From positions 30,523,001-30,587,000 of the forward strand of contig CANTUV010000037.1 of assembly GCA_947685225.1 (NCBI GenBank): DNA of 64,000 nt, written 5' to 3'. The notes beneath the pieces are model-generated. The model worked only from the letters and a program-made list of their open reading frames with translations, searched no databases and had not been told where the DNA came from. This document shows positions 43,986-55,884 of this stretch, piece after piece. How positions within the stretch are numbered: the first letter of the stretch is position 1; each line of letters opens with the position of its first letter. Position numbers and translations under genes: made by a program. The stretch comes from Garcia nutans. Lineage: Eukaryota > Streptophyta > Magnoliopsida > Malpighiales > Euphorbiaceae.

Positions 43986-46900
43986 TAAATAAATTTTGTT
44001 CTCAAAATTACCTGGATGATAGTCAATCAAGCAGTCATAGTCTTTAATCAATTCTAACCATCTCCTCTGACGAAGATTGAGTTCTTTCTGGACACCCAAA
44101 TACTTCAAACTCTTGTGATCAGTGTAGATGAAACATTTCTCCCCAAACAGATAGTGGCGCCAAATCTTTAATGCAAACACAATGGCAGCCAATTCCAAAT
44201 CATGGGTCGGATAGTTAAGCTCATGCGGTTTCAACTGCCTAGATGCATAAGCTATAACTTTACCTTCCTGCATCAATACACACCCCAAACCTCTATGTGA
44301 AGCATCACTGTAGATCACATATGGTTTGCCTTCCACAGGTAAAGTAAGAACAGGCGCTTGAGTCAACATATCTCTCAACTGCTCAAAGCTAGCCTGACAC
44401 TGATCCGTCCACAAAAACCTCACTCCCTTACGAAGCAATCTGGTGAGTGGAGTAGCTATTAAAGAAAACCCTTTCACAAACCGCCGGTAATAACCTGCCA
44501 AACCTAGAAAACTTCTAATCTCTGTCACAGACTTAGGTGGACTCCAATTCAGAATAGCTTCAACTTTACTTGGATCAACTCTAATGCCTTCTGCTGAAAC
44601 AATATGTCCTAGAAAAGCTACTTGATCCAACCAGAACTCACACTTCGACAATTTAGCAAACAACTGCTTCTCTCTCAAAATCTGCAACACAATCCGCAGA
44701 TGCATATCATGTTCCTCTTCATTCCGCGAATACACCAGAATGTCATCAATGAAGACCACTACAAACTGATCCAAATAGGGCCTAAACACCCTATTCATCA
44801 AATCCATAAAAGTTGCAGGTGCATTCGTTAGACCAAAAGGCATAACTAGAAATTCATAATGCCCATACCTGGTCCGAAAGGCGGTCTTCGGAACATCCTC
44901 AGCTCTGACTCTCAGCTGATGGTACCCAGATCTCAAATCAATTTTAGAAAATACAGCTGCACCCTTCAATTGATCAAAAAGGTCATCAATTCTAGGCAAA
45001 GGATATTTATTTTTAATAGTCACCTTGTTCAATTGCCTATAATCGATACACAACCTCATAGTACCATCTTTCTTTTTCACAAATAGCACAGGAGCTCCCC
45101 AAGGAGAAACACTGGGGCGAATAAATCCTTTGTCCAATAACTCCTGTAATTGCACTTTCAACTCCCTTAATTCTGCTGGTGCCATTCTGTAAGGAGTAAT
45201 CGAGATAGGAGTGGTACCAGGCAACAATTCGATATCGAACTCCACCTCTCTCTCAGGAGGCAATCCTGGCAACTCCTCTGGAAAAACATCAGGGAACTCT
45301 GCAACTGTGGCAATACTATCAATAGGAGAACCCTTCACTCTAGTATCCACCACATGAGCAAGATAGGCTTCACACCCCTTCCTAATCAATCTTCTAGCTG
45401 CAACAGCTGAAACAAATAAGGAGGCTAGCTGTTCCTGCTCATTAGATACTATCACATCTCTACCATCAACAGTTCTCAAAGAAACAATTTTCTTTTTACA
45501 ATCAACTACAGCTCCATGTCTAGCTAACCAATCCATGCCTAGGATCACATCATATTCCTTAAATGGCATCTCAATCAAATCTCCAAGGAACTCCTCACCC
45601 TGCACCCTCACTGCACAATCCCGGTGCACTTTACTAACCATCACACTATGCCCTAACGGATTTGTCACCAACACATCAAATCCTAGGGACTCAGCATGCA
45701 CATCAAACACAGGCAAAACAGATGCACTAATATATGAATGTGTGGAACCCGGATCAATCAAAGCAAGTACTGAAATATCAAATAAAGAAAAAGTACCAGC
45801 TATGACTGCCGATGCATCTGGCTGCCTCTGCATAACATACATCCTCTGGGAAGATCCAACCTCCTCTGGTCTACCCTCCCTGGATGTAGCACCTCCTCTA
45901 GAACTGAACCCTGGTCTACCTCCTCGGCTGGTACCTCTGCCTCCTCGGCCTCCCCTCGCACTAGGTCGAGAAGATGCTGTATCAACTGACATCTGTTCCT
46001 GTCTCTCAGGACAGTCTCTCACAAAGTGATCAGGTGATCCACACCTGAAGCATACCCCTGATCTACTATACCTCCAACAAATGCCCCCATGTCTTCCACC
46101 ACACTGGTTACACACAGGTAAGGTGGATCTCTGAACTCCAGGAGTAGGAGCACTCGCTACTGAAGCTGCAGGTCTAAATCTCTGTCTCTGTAACTGCACT
46201 GACCTACCCACTGGTCTCTGGCTCCTACCACCCCGAGGAACAAAACTCCCTTTTCCTCTCTTTGCAGAAGAAGACCCTGCCTCAAACTGGGGCCTCCTAA
46301 CTCTAGTCTCTTCCTCTGAAGCAGCTGCAATAACTTGAGCTCTCTCCACACTGCGAGCTGCTGTCACAAGCTGAGAAAAATCATTATATCTTGAACCAGC
46401 CACATGACATATAAGAGAAGGCCTTAACCCCTCTTCAAATCTCCTGCATCTATCTATCTCATCAGCAATGATACCCCCAGCATACTGACTTAGTCGAATA
46501 AACTCAACTTCATACTCAGTAACAGTCTTGCTGTCTTGCTTCAAGCTCAAGAACTCCATCTTCTTCATGTCTTTATACTCCCTAGGAGTATACTTCAACT
46601 CAAATTCCCTCAGAAAATCAGCATATGACAAAGTTGGTGGATCATCCATAGAATGGGGCACTGTCCTCCACCAATCGTAGGCATCCTTCTGCAGCAAAGA
46701 TCTTGCATAGTCAAACTTTTCCTCAGGGGTGGCTTGCAACTGAACAAATATTCTCTGAACTTTGTCTAACCATTGCTCAGCCACAACTGGATCAGTAGTA
46801 CCTATAAAATCCTCTGCTCCAAACTTCCTTAGTTTATCATATTGCCTCACTGCTACCAAAGGCTGTGGGGGTGGTGGTGGTGGCTGTGGTTGCACTGATG

Positions 46901-47072
46901 CTGGCCTCAAAGCATCTATCACATGCCTAACCCAAGCTGGCAGAACCTCCTCCCCAGCTGATCTCCCTGACACCGAAGCAGGTGCCTCCTCAACACTAAC
47001 AACCCTAGCTCCATCATCAGGGGCAATACTCTCGGCACTACCCTCAACCGACTGTCGTGAGTGAGAATCCAT
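43983..47072 (-). CDS. Gag-protease-RT-RNase H polyprotein of Gypsy B (1,029 aa, integrase missing)
   Basis: The start is the ATG at 47070-47072; an upstream in-frame GTG is ignored. Order: a charged N-terminus; gag domain (FIGTTDPVVAEQWLDKVQ, DYARSLLQKDAYDWW); CX2CX3GHX4C-like CNQCGGRHGGIC and CCHC CFRCGSPDHFVRDC knuckles; aspartic protease (ALIDPGSTHSYIS); RT (CIDYRQLNKVTIKNKYPLPR, catalytic FIDDILVYS); RNase H (IYSDASHRGLGC, TDHKSLKYL). It then passes from DYHPG straight to NFENKIYL, the extreme pol C-terminus, so about 550 codons of integrase are gone. All retained catalytic motifs are intact. An internal deletion at a shared GG near 44011 explains the join. Confidence 0.9.
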   Translation of the reverse strand: MDSHSRQSVEGSAESIAPDDGARVVSVEEAPASVSGRSAGEEVLPAWVRHVIDALRPASVQPQPPPPPPQPLVAVRQYDKLRKFGAEDFIGTTDPVVAEQWLDKVQRIFVQLQATPEEKFDYARSLLQKDAYDWWRTVPHSMDDPPTLSYADFLREFELKYTPREYKDMKKMEFLSLKQDSKTVTEYEVEFIRLSQYAGGIIADEIDRCRRFEEGLRPSLICHVAGSRYNDFSQLVTAARSVERAQVIAAASEEETRVRRPQFEAGSSSAKRGKGSFVPRGGRSQRPVGRSVQLQRQRFRPAASVASAPTPGVQRSTLPVCNQCGGRHGGICWRYSRSGVCFRCGSPDHFVRDCPERQEQMSVDTASSRPSARGGRGGRGTSRGGRPGFSSRGGATSREGRPEEVGSSQRMYVMQRQPDASAVIAGTFSLFDISVLALIDPGSTHSYISASVLPVFDVHAESLGFDVLVTNPLGHSVMVSKVHRDCAVRVQGEEFLGDLIEMPFKEYDVILGMDWLARHGAVVDCKKKIVSLRTVDGRDVIVSNEQEQLASLFVSAVAARRLIRKGCEAYLAHVVDTRVKGSPIDSIATVAEFPDVFPEELPGLPPEREVEFDIELLPGTTPISITPYRMAPAELRELKVQLQELLDKGFIRPSVSPWGAPVLFVKKKDGTMRLCIDYRQLNKVTIKNKYPLPRIDDLFDQLKGAAVFSKIDLRSGYHQLRVRAEDVPKTAFRTRYGHYEFLVMPFGLTNAPATFMDLMNRVFRPYLDQFVVVFIDDILVYSRNEEEHDMHLRIVLQILREKQLFAKLSKCEFWLDQVAFLGHIVSAEGIRVDPSKVEAILNWSPPKSVTEIRSFLGLAGYYRRFVKGFSLIATPLTRLLRKGVRFLWTDQCQASFEQLRDMLTQAPVLTLPVEGKPYVIYSDASHRGLGCVLMQEGKVIAYASRQLKPHELNYPTHDLELAAIVFALKIWRHYLFGEKCFIYTDHKSLKYLGVQKELNLRQRRWLELIKDYDCLIDYHPGNFENKIYL

Positions 47073-47227
47073 CACAACCTAAGTCTGCAAACACAACATA
47101 CTACATCTTATTAAAGATCAGAGGTTGCCAATCCCAAACATATATGTTATTCAAAAACCTTTTTTTTAAAAAAAATCAAAATAGTCTTTTTATCACATTT
47201 TACCTAGGTTGAGAATCTCAAACCTAG

Positions 47228-47239
47228 GCTCTGATACCA
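47228..47239 (-). other. Primer binding site of Gypsy B
   Basis: The minus strand reads TGGTATCAGAGC, a full 12-base match to the initiator-Met site, seven bases inside the LTR end. Confidence 0.92.
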
Positions 47240-47765
47240 AAACAATTGTAACACCCCTTCCCGACCTACATGTGTAAGCTGAGTAGAGGCGCCACACTAA
47301 CCTAATGTTGCTACCAATTTTACTTAGTCAAATTTTAGTTCCGATTTTTTTTTCAAAAATTTTGCCATAGTTTCGCCTAAAAATTGAGTCCCAAGTGTCG
47401 ACAAAACCGGTTTTTTTCTTATTTTTAAAAACATTTTACACAAACCAATGCAAACAAAATCATTCTCAGTACACTCCCAATAAATCCCCCTTGTAACCTC
47501 AACTACAACCTGCAAAAAGAATTTACACTTCTAGTGCAACATAACATAAAGGTTTTGTGACAATCCCTATATTTAAATATTACACAGCGGAAGTTATAAA
47601 ATATTTACATATTTACATACTAAACATTTCTTTACAAAATATAAAGAAATATACATGATTGGCAAGTCTACTCTGATCTTTAAGCTCCCAAAATGGATTC
47701 TTCAAGGTCTACTCTCACTTGGTCTTGATGAACTCTCGGGTTCAACTCTATCAACTCTATTACCT

Positions 47766-47803
47766 GCGCGATTAAACACTATCGCGCTAAGCCAAGGGCT
47801 TAG
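47766..47803 (-). other. Twin hairpin in the Gypsy B 5' LTR
   Basis: On the minus strand: CTAAGCC-ctt-GGCTTAG, then GCGCGAT...ATCGCGC. Both stems are perfect at 7 bp. Confidence 0.8.
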
Positions 47804-48163
47804 TAAGATAAAACATGCTAATGGTATGCTTTAATGTAATGCAATGCCACATATGTTATTGATAAGATCAACATCATAAATATAAAGTTAATCACATAAT
47901 TATGCATTTCACAAATCATAGTCATATGAGTATACCCCATTTCAACATCTTTCCACATTCAACATTACTCAATCATACTCAATAACCAACATCTCATTTC
48001 ATTAACTCATAACATTATTTAGGACATTCATATAACCTTGACACCTATGGGCCCAACAAGTATTTAATACGATATTCAGAGTTCAGAGTTACTGATTTGG
48101 TTCATAGTCACAATAATCACGCCCGTAGGCAATGTATATACATGTATCTCTATCCATGGATAG

Positions 48164-48341
48164 TGTAACAGACCCAGTCTCTTGGACCATCACTCAACAC
48201 ATATGAGGAGATCCTCAACCCGGCAAGACTGTTACAAATCATATATCTTATATTCACAATTCTCTTAGTGTAACAGACCCAGTCTCTTGGACCATCAACT
48301 CAACACATATGAGGAGATCCTCAACCCGGCAAGACTGTTAC
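48164..48341 (-). repeat. Two-copy GTAACAG...CTGTTAC array
   Basis: Two units share GTAACAGACCCAGTCTCTTG, a 'gaggagatcctcaacccgg' middle and AAGACTGTTAC. They are the reverse orientation of the array in S2. Confidence 0.85.
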
Positions 48342-49925
48342 CTTTCATCATTTCTTAGGCATGCCACCCAAATCCAGAACTCTGAAACTGAATAACATAT
48401 TAAACAAACAATTCATTTATTATATAGTTACCATTTCCATTCTCAAATTCTCATCACATTTAGGCAAACATGCCTTCTTTCTTTCAATATCATCATCATA
48501 GCCAATCACAATGGCATTGTCTCATATCATGTCTTATTTGAATTATTATTTCAATTTCAATGTATATTATTCATGAAACACATAACCATTCACAATGCAT
48601 AACATAACATTGTTCAATCTCAACAATGCAATTAGGGCAAAGAACAATTGATATGATTCATATGAATAATACATTCTGGTTTTAGACTCCATTTTATCCT
48701 TATTTTGAAAAATTGTATAAAATAATCTACTTGATTAAAAATTCTACAATTTTTACAGAATTTAGTTTTGTATCTTAAAATAATTCCTTTAAAATTTCAT
48801 ATCAAACTGAACACAAAATCTTGGTCAAATAGTTCACCTAACCAGATTGCCCCAATTGCCCTGCATCCTGGCAGCAGTTCTGAACTTTGTGAATTCCATA
48901 AATCAAATTCAATCAACGTGGTTCTAAATTATTTTTCTCAAATACTAGACTCACTAAGCAACAACATATCCAAAATTCAATTGGATATGATTTTTCTACA
49001 TTTTATTAAAAATCCCGAAATATAGCTGTCTCAGTTAAGGTACCTGCTGGAACAGTTCTACTAAAAATAATCTTTCTAAACTCATAACCATTCCAAAATC
49101 GAATCAACATATTTTTCAGTCATTCTAGACTCATAGAGGCACAACATATCAAAAATTCACTTCAAGAACATTTTTCTATAATTAATTAAAAATCATACAA
49201 GTTACAGCCTTTACTAATTGTAAAACAGAAAAAGAATTCACTAAACACACTCTTACTCTTCCATCACCAACACCAACCTAGCTTCTTATCTTTAATTCCA
49301 TTTCAACACTTGAGAATAAATCATAAACACATCTCATCATCAAATCATCAAACCCTAATTAACTTCCCATACCACTTCAAAAGTAGGAAAGAAATCAAAG
49401 GAAAGATCTTACCTTAGTTAAAACTTCTTGAATCAACACTTAAACACTTAATCTTCCTTCAATTTGAGCTCAACACATCAAGATCCTCTCTTCACCACTT
49501 GCTTTCCTTTCTCTATGGAGGAGCCGGCCACACACATGAAGAAGAAGAAGAAATTATGAATAAACCAAAGTCAACTCTTCTTTAAATCTCCACCAAGAGT
49601 TCCAATTCAAGCAATTACTTAATTACCCTTAATCATTTAATTTAACTTTTGTCTCATGTATGCCCATGATAGTAATTACACATATCACATAAAAATATCT
49701 CTCTTCCTTTGACTCTTCCTTTGACCCATTTATATGTTATATATATCCTCATATACACAATATATACCATTCTCTCTAAACCCTAATTCTTTCCCAATAC
49801 ACATATACACAAGCATTCTCCTCCCAATTTCTTTTCTTATCCCATCATATACATTCAATCCAATTTATAACAATAACAACAACAACAATATGCAAAACTT
49901 CTAGGGCATAAATGAGGATATTACA

Positions 49926-50524
49926 CTAATTATCTAAATAAATTATACTACTTTGTATATACATAAAAAGACTTAAGACATAAATTAAACATCATAATGA
50001 ATTTACTACAAACAGCTTAAACTTGAAAATAAATAGAGTACATAATCCGTAAGGTATAGAGAAATACTTGGAAAATGTTATATAAGCTAATCAAAGTTAA
50101 AACAAAATTGGTTTAAAATTCTAAAAGGTAACCGTAAGTCTTTCAATAAATTAAGCTAAAAGGGCACTCTTGAGAATTATAGAAATCATGAGGCTAGAAA
50201 TTGATTTACTTTAAACATAAATATAAATTGGAATATAATCTAATAAATCTAAATAAATGTGTTCTCAAATCCAAAAGTACAAAAAACTAACTAAATTTTA
50301 ACAAGCTAAAAAAATTTTAAAATAGAAACTAAAGCACACCTAAAAAGCTTGAATACTTACTAAATTCGCGGCTCACCCCTCACCCTATTTTGTTTAGTGT
50401 TGTTTTATAGGTAGTGCAACTCTAGTTGAAGTGGTACTATGGTATCCAAGTGTAGCAAAGAAAGACAATTAGGAAGAATACTAGAATGTGTGTAATAAGA
50501 GAAAATGTCTGAATATATAAAAGC
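49926..50524. other. Intergenic stretch between Gypsy B and Gypsy C, nothing recognised
   Basis: AT-rich with no ORF over 60 codons and no terminal repeat that I can identify. Confidence 0.45.
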
Positions 50525-50730
50525 TTTATAACACCCTTATACCATATATATGTACAATACCTATAACCGGTATAAGTATAATACTTATATAGAATATAAG
50601 AATGTTATCATCTTTGACAATTATGAAATTTCCCATAGTTATAAGAAAACAATTAAAACTTATAAATTTATTTTAATAAGTTCATAAGTGAAGATATGTA
50701 AATAATTTAATTAATAAAATATAAAATTTT
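50525..50730 (-). repeat. LTR remnant at the left end of Gypsy C
   Basis: TATAACACCCTTATACCATA and a following 'gtacaatacc...cttatatag' match, in reverse, the final 60 bp of S1 (GGGTATCGGGGTGTTACA side). The right boundary is vague. Confidence 0.55.
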
Positions 50731-50949
50731 AAGATAAATTTCTAGGAAAAATTCGCCAGTTCTGGCTGTATTTTGGACTTTCCCCAAAAATCAATATCTC
50801 AATATGAATAAAAATTTTGTCCTCCCAAATTCATACATTCAAATATCCACTACTTCATCATCCTCCAGTATTTTCTCAAAATCACACAAACATATATAAA
50901 TACATATTTAAAAAATATATATATACAAACTTCAATCCTTTTCGAAACT

Positions 50950-53561
50950 CATTTGACATTTGTCCGTCCATACAAATTTCACTCTTTTTTGAAGTAATTT
51001 GGTGAGTGGCATGGCTATCATAGAAAATTTCTTTACAAATCGACGATAATAACCTGTCAATCCTAGAAAACTCCTCACTTCTGTAACATTTTTAGGTGGA
51101 CTCCAATTCAAGATTGCCTCAACTTTACTTAGGTCTACTCTAATTCCTTATGCTAAAATAATATGCCCAAGGAAAGTTACTTGATCTAACCAAAACTCAC
51201 ACTTGGATAATTTTACAAATTTGTAAGTGTCTATTATGATCCTCCTTGCAACGCGAATACACCAAAATGTCATCAATAAACACCATTACAAATTGAACCA
51301 AATAAGGTCGAAAAATCTAATTCATTAGATCCATGAAAGCCACTGGTGCATTTGTCAACCCAAAAGGCATCACAAGAAATTCATAGTGTTCATACCTCGT
51401 ACGAAAAGCATTCTTAGGTACATCTACCTCTTTCACTCTCAACTGATGATATCCTGATCTCAAATCAATTTTAGAAAACACACTTGCTCCTTTCAATTGA
51501 TCAAAGAGATCATCAATACAAGGTAATGGATATTTATCCTTGGTGGTTACCTTATTTAACTTTCGATAATCAATACATAATCTCAAAATACCATCCTTCT
51601 TTTTAACAAGCAAAACTGGTACTCCCCAAGGTGAAACACTAGGACGTATAAATTTCTTATCCAGCAATTCCTGTAATTGCACATTCAACTCCTTCAACTC
51701 TGCTAGTGCCATTTGATAAGGGGTTATAAAGATAGGAGTGGTACCCGGCATCACATCGATACCATACTCTACCTCTCTTACCGGAGGTAATCATGGTAAC
51801 TCATCTAGAAATACATCTGGAAATTCAGCCACTATGGGAATACTATCAAGATTAGACTTCTCTATTCTAGCATCCACCACATGTGCCAAATAGGCCTCAC
51901 ACTCCTTCCTCATCATTCTTCTAGCAGCCACCGCAGAAATGAAAGTAGATAAGAGGTGCCTTGATTCACCTCTCACTACCACATCTTTTTCCTTAAGTGT
52001 TCTTAGAGTAACATTCTTCTGCTAACAGTCAACTACAACTTTATGTCTAGACAACCAGTCCATACCCAAAATAAGATCATACTCCTTAAAGGGCATCTCA
52101 ATCAAATTGCCAAAAAATTCCTCTTCTTGCACCACAATTGGGCTATCTCAATAAACTCTACTAACTACCACACTATGTCCTAAGGGATTAGTCACCAACA
52201 CATCAAATCCCAAAGATTCATAATGCACACTACTCATAGGAAAAGCTGATGCATTAATATATGAATGTGTAGATCCAGGATCTATCAATGCATTCATAAG
52301 GGTACCGAATAAGGAAAATGTACCAGCTATGACATCTGAATTATCTTGTTCCTTCTGCATCATATAAACTCTCTAAACAGCTCTAGTCCCTTTAGCCTGC
52401 TCACAGATGTTGAATCTCCTCTCTGGCTAGCCCTAAATCTACCACCTCTACTACCTCCTCAATTTCCTCTACCTCCTCTAATGCTTTGTCTGGATCCTGT
52501 TGTATCAGTTGATCTCTCATCTGTTGGCTTTGGACAATCTCTAACAAAATAATTTGAAGATCCACACTTATAACAACCTCTGAAATTAGCTCCCTAACAA
52601 GCACCTCTGTGCATTCGACCATACTATACACAGGTAGATGGTGGAGACCTATGAGAACCTAAAGTCGGTGTGCTAGCTACCAAGGCTGTAGGTCTCTGCA
52701 TCTGCTGCTGTGATCTACCAAAGTGTCCCTGGCCCCTGCTAAATCTCTGAGGATAACCACCTCTTCCTCTCTTTAAAGATGAGGAACTCGTCTCTTTTGG
52801 AGCTTTTCTAACTCTGCTTTCTTATGTTCTCAGTGCAACTATAAGCCCTTGAACTTTCTCAACATTATGTATAGTTGCTACCATCTTAGAAAAATCATCA
52901 TAGTAAACAGCTACCACTTGACACATAATAGATGGTTTCAATCCTTCTTCAAATCTTCTACATCGGTCCACCTCATCTGTCAAAATACCACCTGCATACT
53001 TACTCAAGCAGAGAAATTCTTTTTCAAACTATTCAATTGTCTTGTCTCCTTGTTTCAAGTTAAGAAACTCCTTCTTCTTCTTATCTTTATACTCCTGAGG
53101 GGTATATTTCTTCCCAAACTCTCTTAAAAAATCATGATATGTCAAAATTGGGGGTTGCCTCAATCCATTAGGAATAATCTTCCACCAATCATAAGTATCT
53201 CCTTGCAGAAGAGACAAGGCATAATAAATTTCTCTTCTACAGTATCCTGCAATTGAACAAACACTCTCTCAATTCGATCCAACCACTGCTCAGCCTCTGC
53301 TGGATCAGCAATGCCTATGAAATCAGTAGCCCCAAAATTTCTTAACTTCTCATACTTCCTAATCGGCTGCTGCTGCTATTGAGCTGGGGCATGACGTAAT
53401 AAATCCAACATCTGCTGTGCCCAAACTGGTGAAATTTTAGGCATTGCTGGTCTATCTAGCACTGATGCCTCCCCAACAGCTCTTATACTTGCTCCGACCA
53501 TACCTTCCCCTAGAGCAAAACTCTCTGCACTACCCTCATCTGATATATGAGATTGAGACAT
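50950..53561 (-). pseudogene. Gag-protease-RT remnant of Gypsy C
   Basis: Gag starts MSQSHISDEGSAESFAL at 53561. It is broken after HAPAQ, near the QRAL equivalent of Gypsy B and in the zinc-finger region. Protease LIDPGSTHSYINAS survives at about 52250-52300. RT motifs PYQMALAELKEL, CIDYRKLNKVTTK and FRTRYEHYEFLVMPFG are readable at 51317-51754. FIDDILVYS lies near 51265 in another frame, and LTGYYRRF near 51050. Frameshifts and stops occur throughout. No RNase H or integrase is seen. Confidence 0.85.
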
Positions 53562-53718
53562 CTCTACTAGCTATATTTGATACAAGATCAAAGGTTGCCG
53601 CATTAAAGATCAATTCAAATGCCTATGCATATGCATGTACAACACTTTTAAAATCAATTTTAAAATCCCCATATTTCTCTCACTTAAAACTCACATAGGT
53701 TGAGAATCTCAAACCTAT

Positions 53719-53730
53719 TCTTTGATACCA
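53719..53730 (-). other. Decayed primer binding site of Gypsy C
   Basis: The minus strand reads TGGTATCAAAGA seven bases inside the LTR end, a mutated TGGTATCAGAGC. Confidence 0.7.
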
Positions 53731-53737
53731 AAATAAA

Positions 53738-55879
53738 TGTAACACCCTCATAAACTACCCACACATAGTACACATACTTTCATATATGTAGTATGCATAG
53801 ATAGAGTATAAGAGCTTTACCAAAATATTACTATTCTATCTTAACACCCTTTTGAAATTTAATTGCTAGTTTATAGTATTATAAAATTGAATAAATAGGC
53901 ATAAGAAAAATAAATAAGTTTATAGAAATTTTGTTGGAGTTTCGATTAAAATACAAGTATTACTAAATCCAATCAATTCAACATGTGAATATGCAATAGT
54001 TCTCAAAAGTATTTCCATACTCTCACATCCCTAAATCCCATGTTTTCATACATACATTTATGAATATGTGAACATGATATTACTTATACACAAAACATCT
54101 TTAAATCATGTTTCAATTTATTATATTTTACAAAATAGATGTTACATCTACATCAACTCAAAAGAATATTTACATGCTATGCTTAGGCTTGATCTGTGGC
54201 AACTAGAGGCTTCTAGTATCTAACCTCTAACTAGACCTATCCTAGTCTAGAAGAACTTCTAGCTTCTATCCTGTCACCTGCGCGATAAATAAATCATGCT
54301 AAGCCTAGAGCTCAATGGTATAAACTTGATAATGCAACAATTTTATGACAAATTTATATGAACATGCATAAGGTTTTAATGTTACAAACATTCATAACTT
54401 TATTTTACACATAAACATAAACAACCATCATGCATTGGGCCCAACAATCTTATACAATAACCTAGTTCTAGAACCATTGCTTTGGCCTATCTTATCAATA
54501 ATGATACCTCTGTATCTCGCTAGTGGACGTAAATACATCTGTGACACCCAGTGTCTCATCCACAGTGTAATCATCAATATGACACCTCATGTGTCTCGCT
54601 CAGGGGTGTGGTAACATCTTTGTGACATCCAGTGTCTCATCCCATCGCATATGGCATGCCAATCACCAAACGCAATCTTCTGGCTACTAAGTAAAGTATA
54701 AGACAACAAACAACATTCCACACTATGCATAAAAGAGTTTTTCACCATGTAACTCATCAATTCATCAACAATTAACATAATTAACATATTTTATCATAAT
54801 TTTCCATGTTCTAATCACAAATACATTTTTAATACAATAAATATAAAGACTTAGCTATGCAAGCCATTTACTACACCCATATAGTGCGAAATACGGCAAT
54901 AAAAGTCAACAAACCAACCCTACGATCGTGGCATTCAATAACCATGCCCATGGGATGCAAAACGAAGTTGTAAATCACCTTTTTAAGTACCCCCATAGTC
55001 ATAGCATTCAAGGACCACGCTTGTGACATTCATTTTGCTTCTGTTTCATCACCATTTTCACCCGTGATAGCTCCACTTTAGGTTCCACGGCCGTGGCACT
55101 GCATGGCCATGACCATGGCAATCCAGGATCACTCTTTCACCCCATTTTCATCAACATAACACACAAATACCAACTTAGGATGATGTAAACCAAAGACAAG
55201 AACATTATCTAATTATATACTTACCTTTTTAGAGCTCTAATTGAAAGAACAACTTCACTTCTTTCTATTATCTTCTCTTATTTTCACCAATTAGCTCAAT
55301 CAATACCTGATCAATTTATAGTTTCAAAAATGATATTAGAAACTTATATGAACAACTATAAACCCCTTTTAACCTCCTTTAAATCAGAATTAGCTAAACC
55401 CCTTATAAATCCAAATATTTAATTACTAACTTTAATTATAGTCAATATCATTCCAAATCACTAAAGATTGAAGAAAATTACTTGTTACTTGAATTAAAAC
55501 CTAAGCTTCCTTCACTCCTTATGAAAAACTAACTAAACTCTTGATGATTTGAAGAATTGAAATCACCTCTTTGCTAACCATGAAGGTTGGCCTTAAGAAC
55601 AACACAAGGAAGAAGAAGTAATGGAATTTCTGGAAAATGTTTTGCTGTCTCATATTTTTCCACTAACTATTTATGTATTATTTATTTAGGATTTTTATAT
55701 ATGATATTATTATTTTATACTTTAAATTTTCTACTTTTAACTCTTTTACCACTTTACTCTTACCCTCTTTATATGTTATTTATATGTTGTATATATCTCT
55801 ATCACTCCTATCTAAACCATCATCAATCTCTTACTAATTAGTGTATAAATAGATTCATTAAAAATAAGGGAATATCTCA
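53738..55879 (-). repeat. 5' LTR of Gypsy C (about 2.14 kb)
   Basis: It starts TGTAACACCC in plus orientation and ends near AATATCTCA, a decayed form of ATATTACA. The second twin-hairpin stem is partly decayed (54281-54300). A CpG-type cassette with GGCCGTGG/CCATGGC motifs lies at about 54890-55140. The right end is placed to within a few bases. Confidence 0.7.
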
Positions 55880-55884
55880 CACGA

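Larger units (their letters stand above)
41170..49925 (-). mobile_element. Gypsy B: integrase-deleted Tekay/Del-like chromovirus with unmatched LTRs
   Basis: Right to left: 5' LTR (47247-49925), PBS, leader, an intact gag-protease-RT-RNase H ORF, PPT, 3' LTR (41170-43971). Integrase and chromodomain are missing. The two LTRs belong to different subfamilies and the flanking 5-mers (ATATA left, CTAAT right) do not match. This copy therefore looks like a recombinant rather than a simple insertion. Confidence 0.9.
47247..49925 (-). repeat. 5' LTR of Gypsy B (2,679 bp), mosaic
   Basis: It runs TGTAACACCC...GGATATTACA in plus orientation. From about 47560 outward it follows S3 closely (nearly identical over 49690-49925). 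The inner 310 bp (GTAACACCCCTTCCCGACC...) resemble neither S3 nor the partner LTR. It has the twin hairpin (47766-47803) and a two-copy GTAACAG array (48164-48341). The position usually held by a CpG cassette has none. Confidence 0.88.
50525..55879 (-). mobile_element. Gypsy C: decayed relative of Gypsy B
   Basis: Right to left: 5' LTR (53738-55879), decayed PBS, gag, protease and RT with many frame breaks. Integrase appears absent, then comes a short LTR-like remnant starting TATAACACCC at 50525. Protein fragments are closest to Gypsy B and D. The right LTR ends against a foreign LTR (LTR F), and CACGA (55880-55884) would be its duplication. No partner is seen on the left. Confidence 0.78.
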
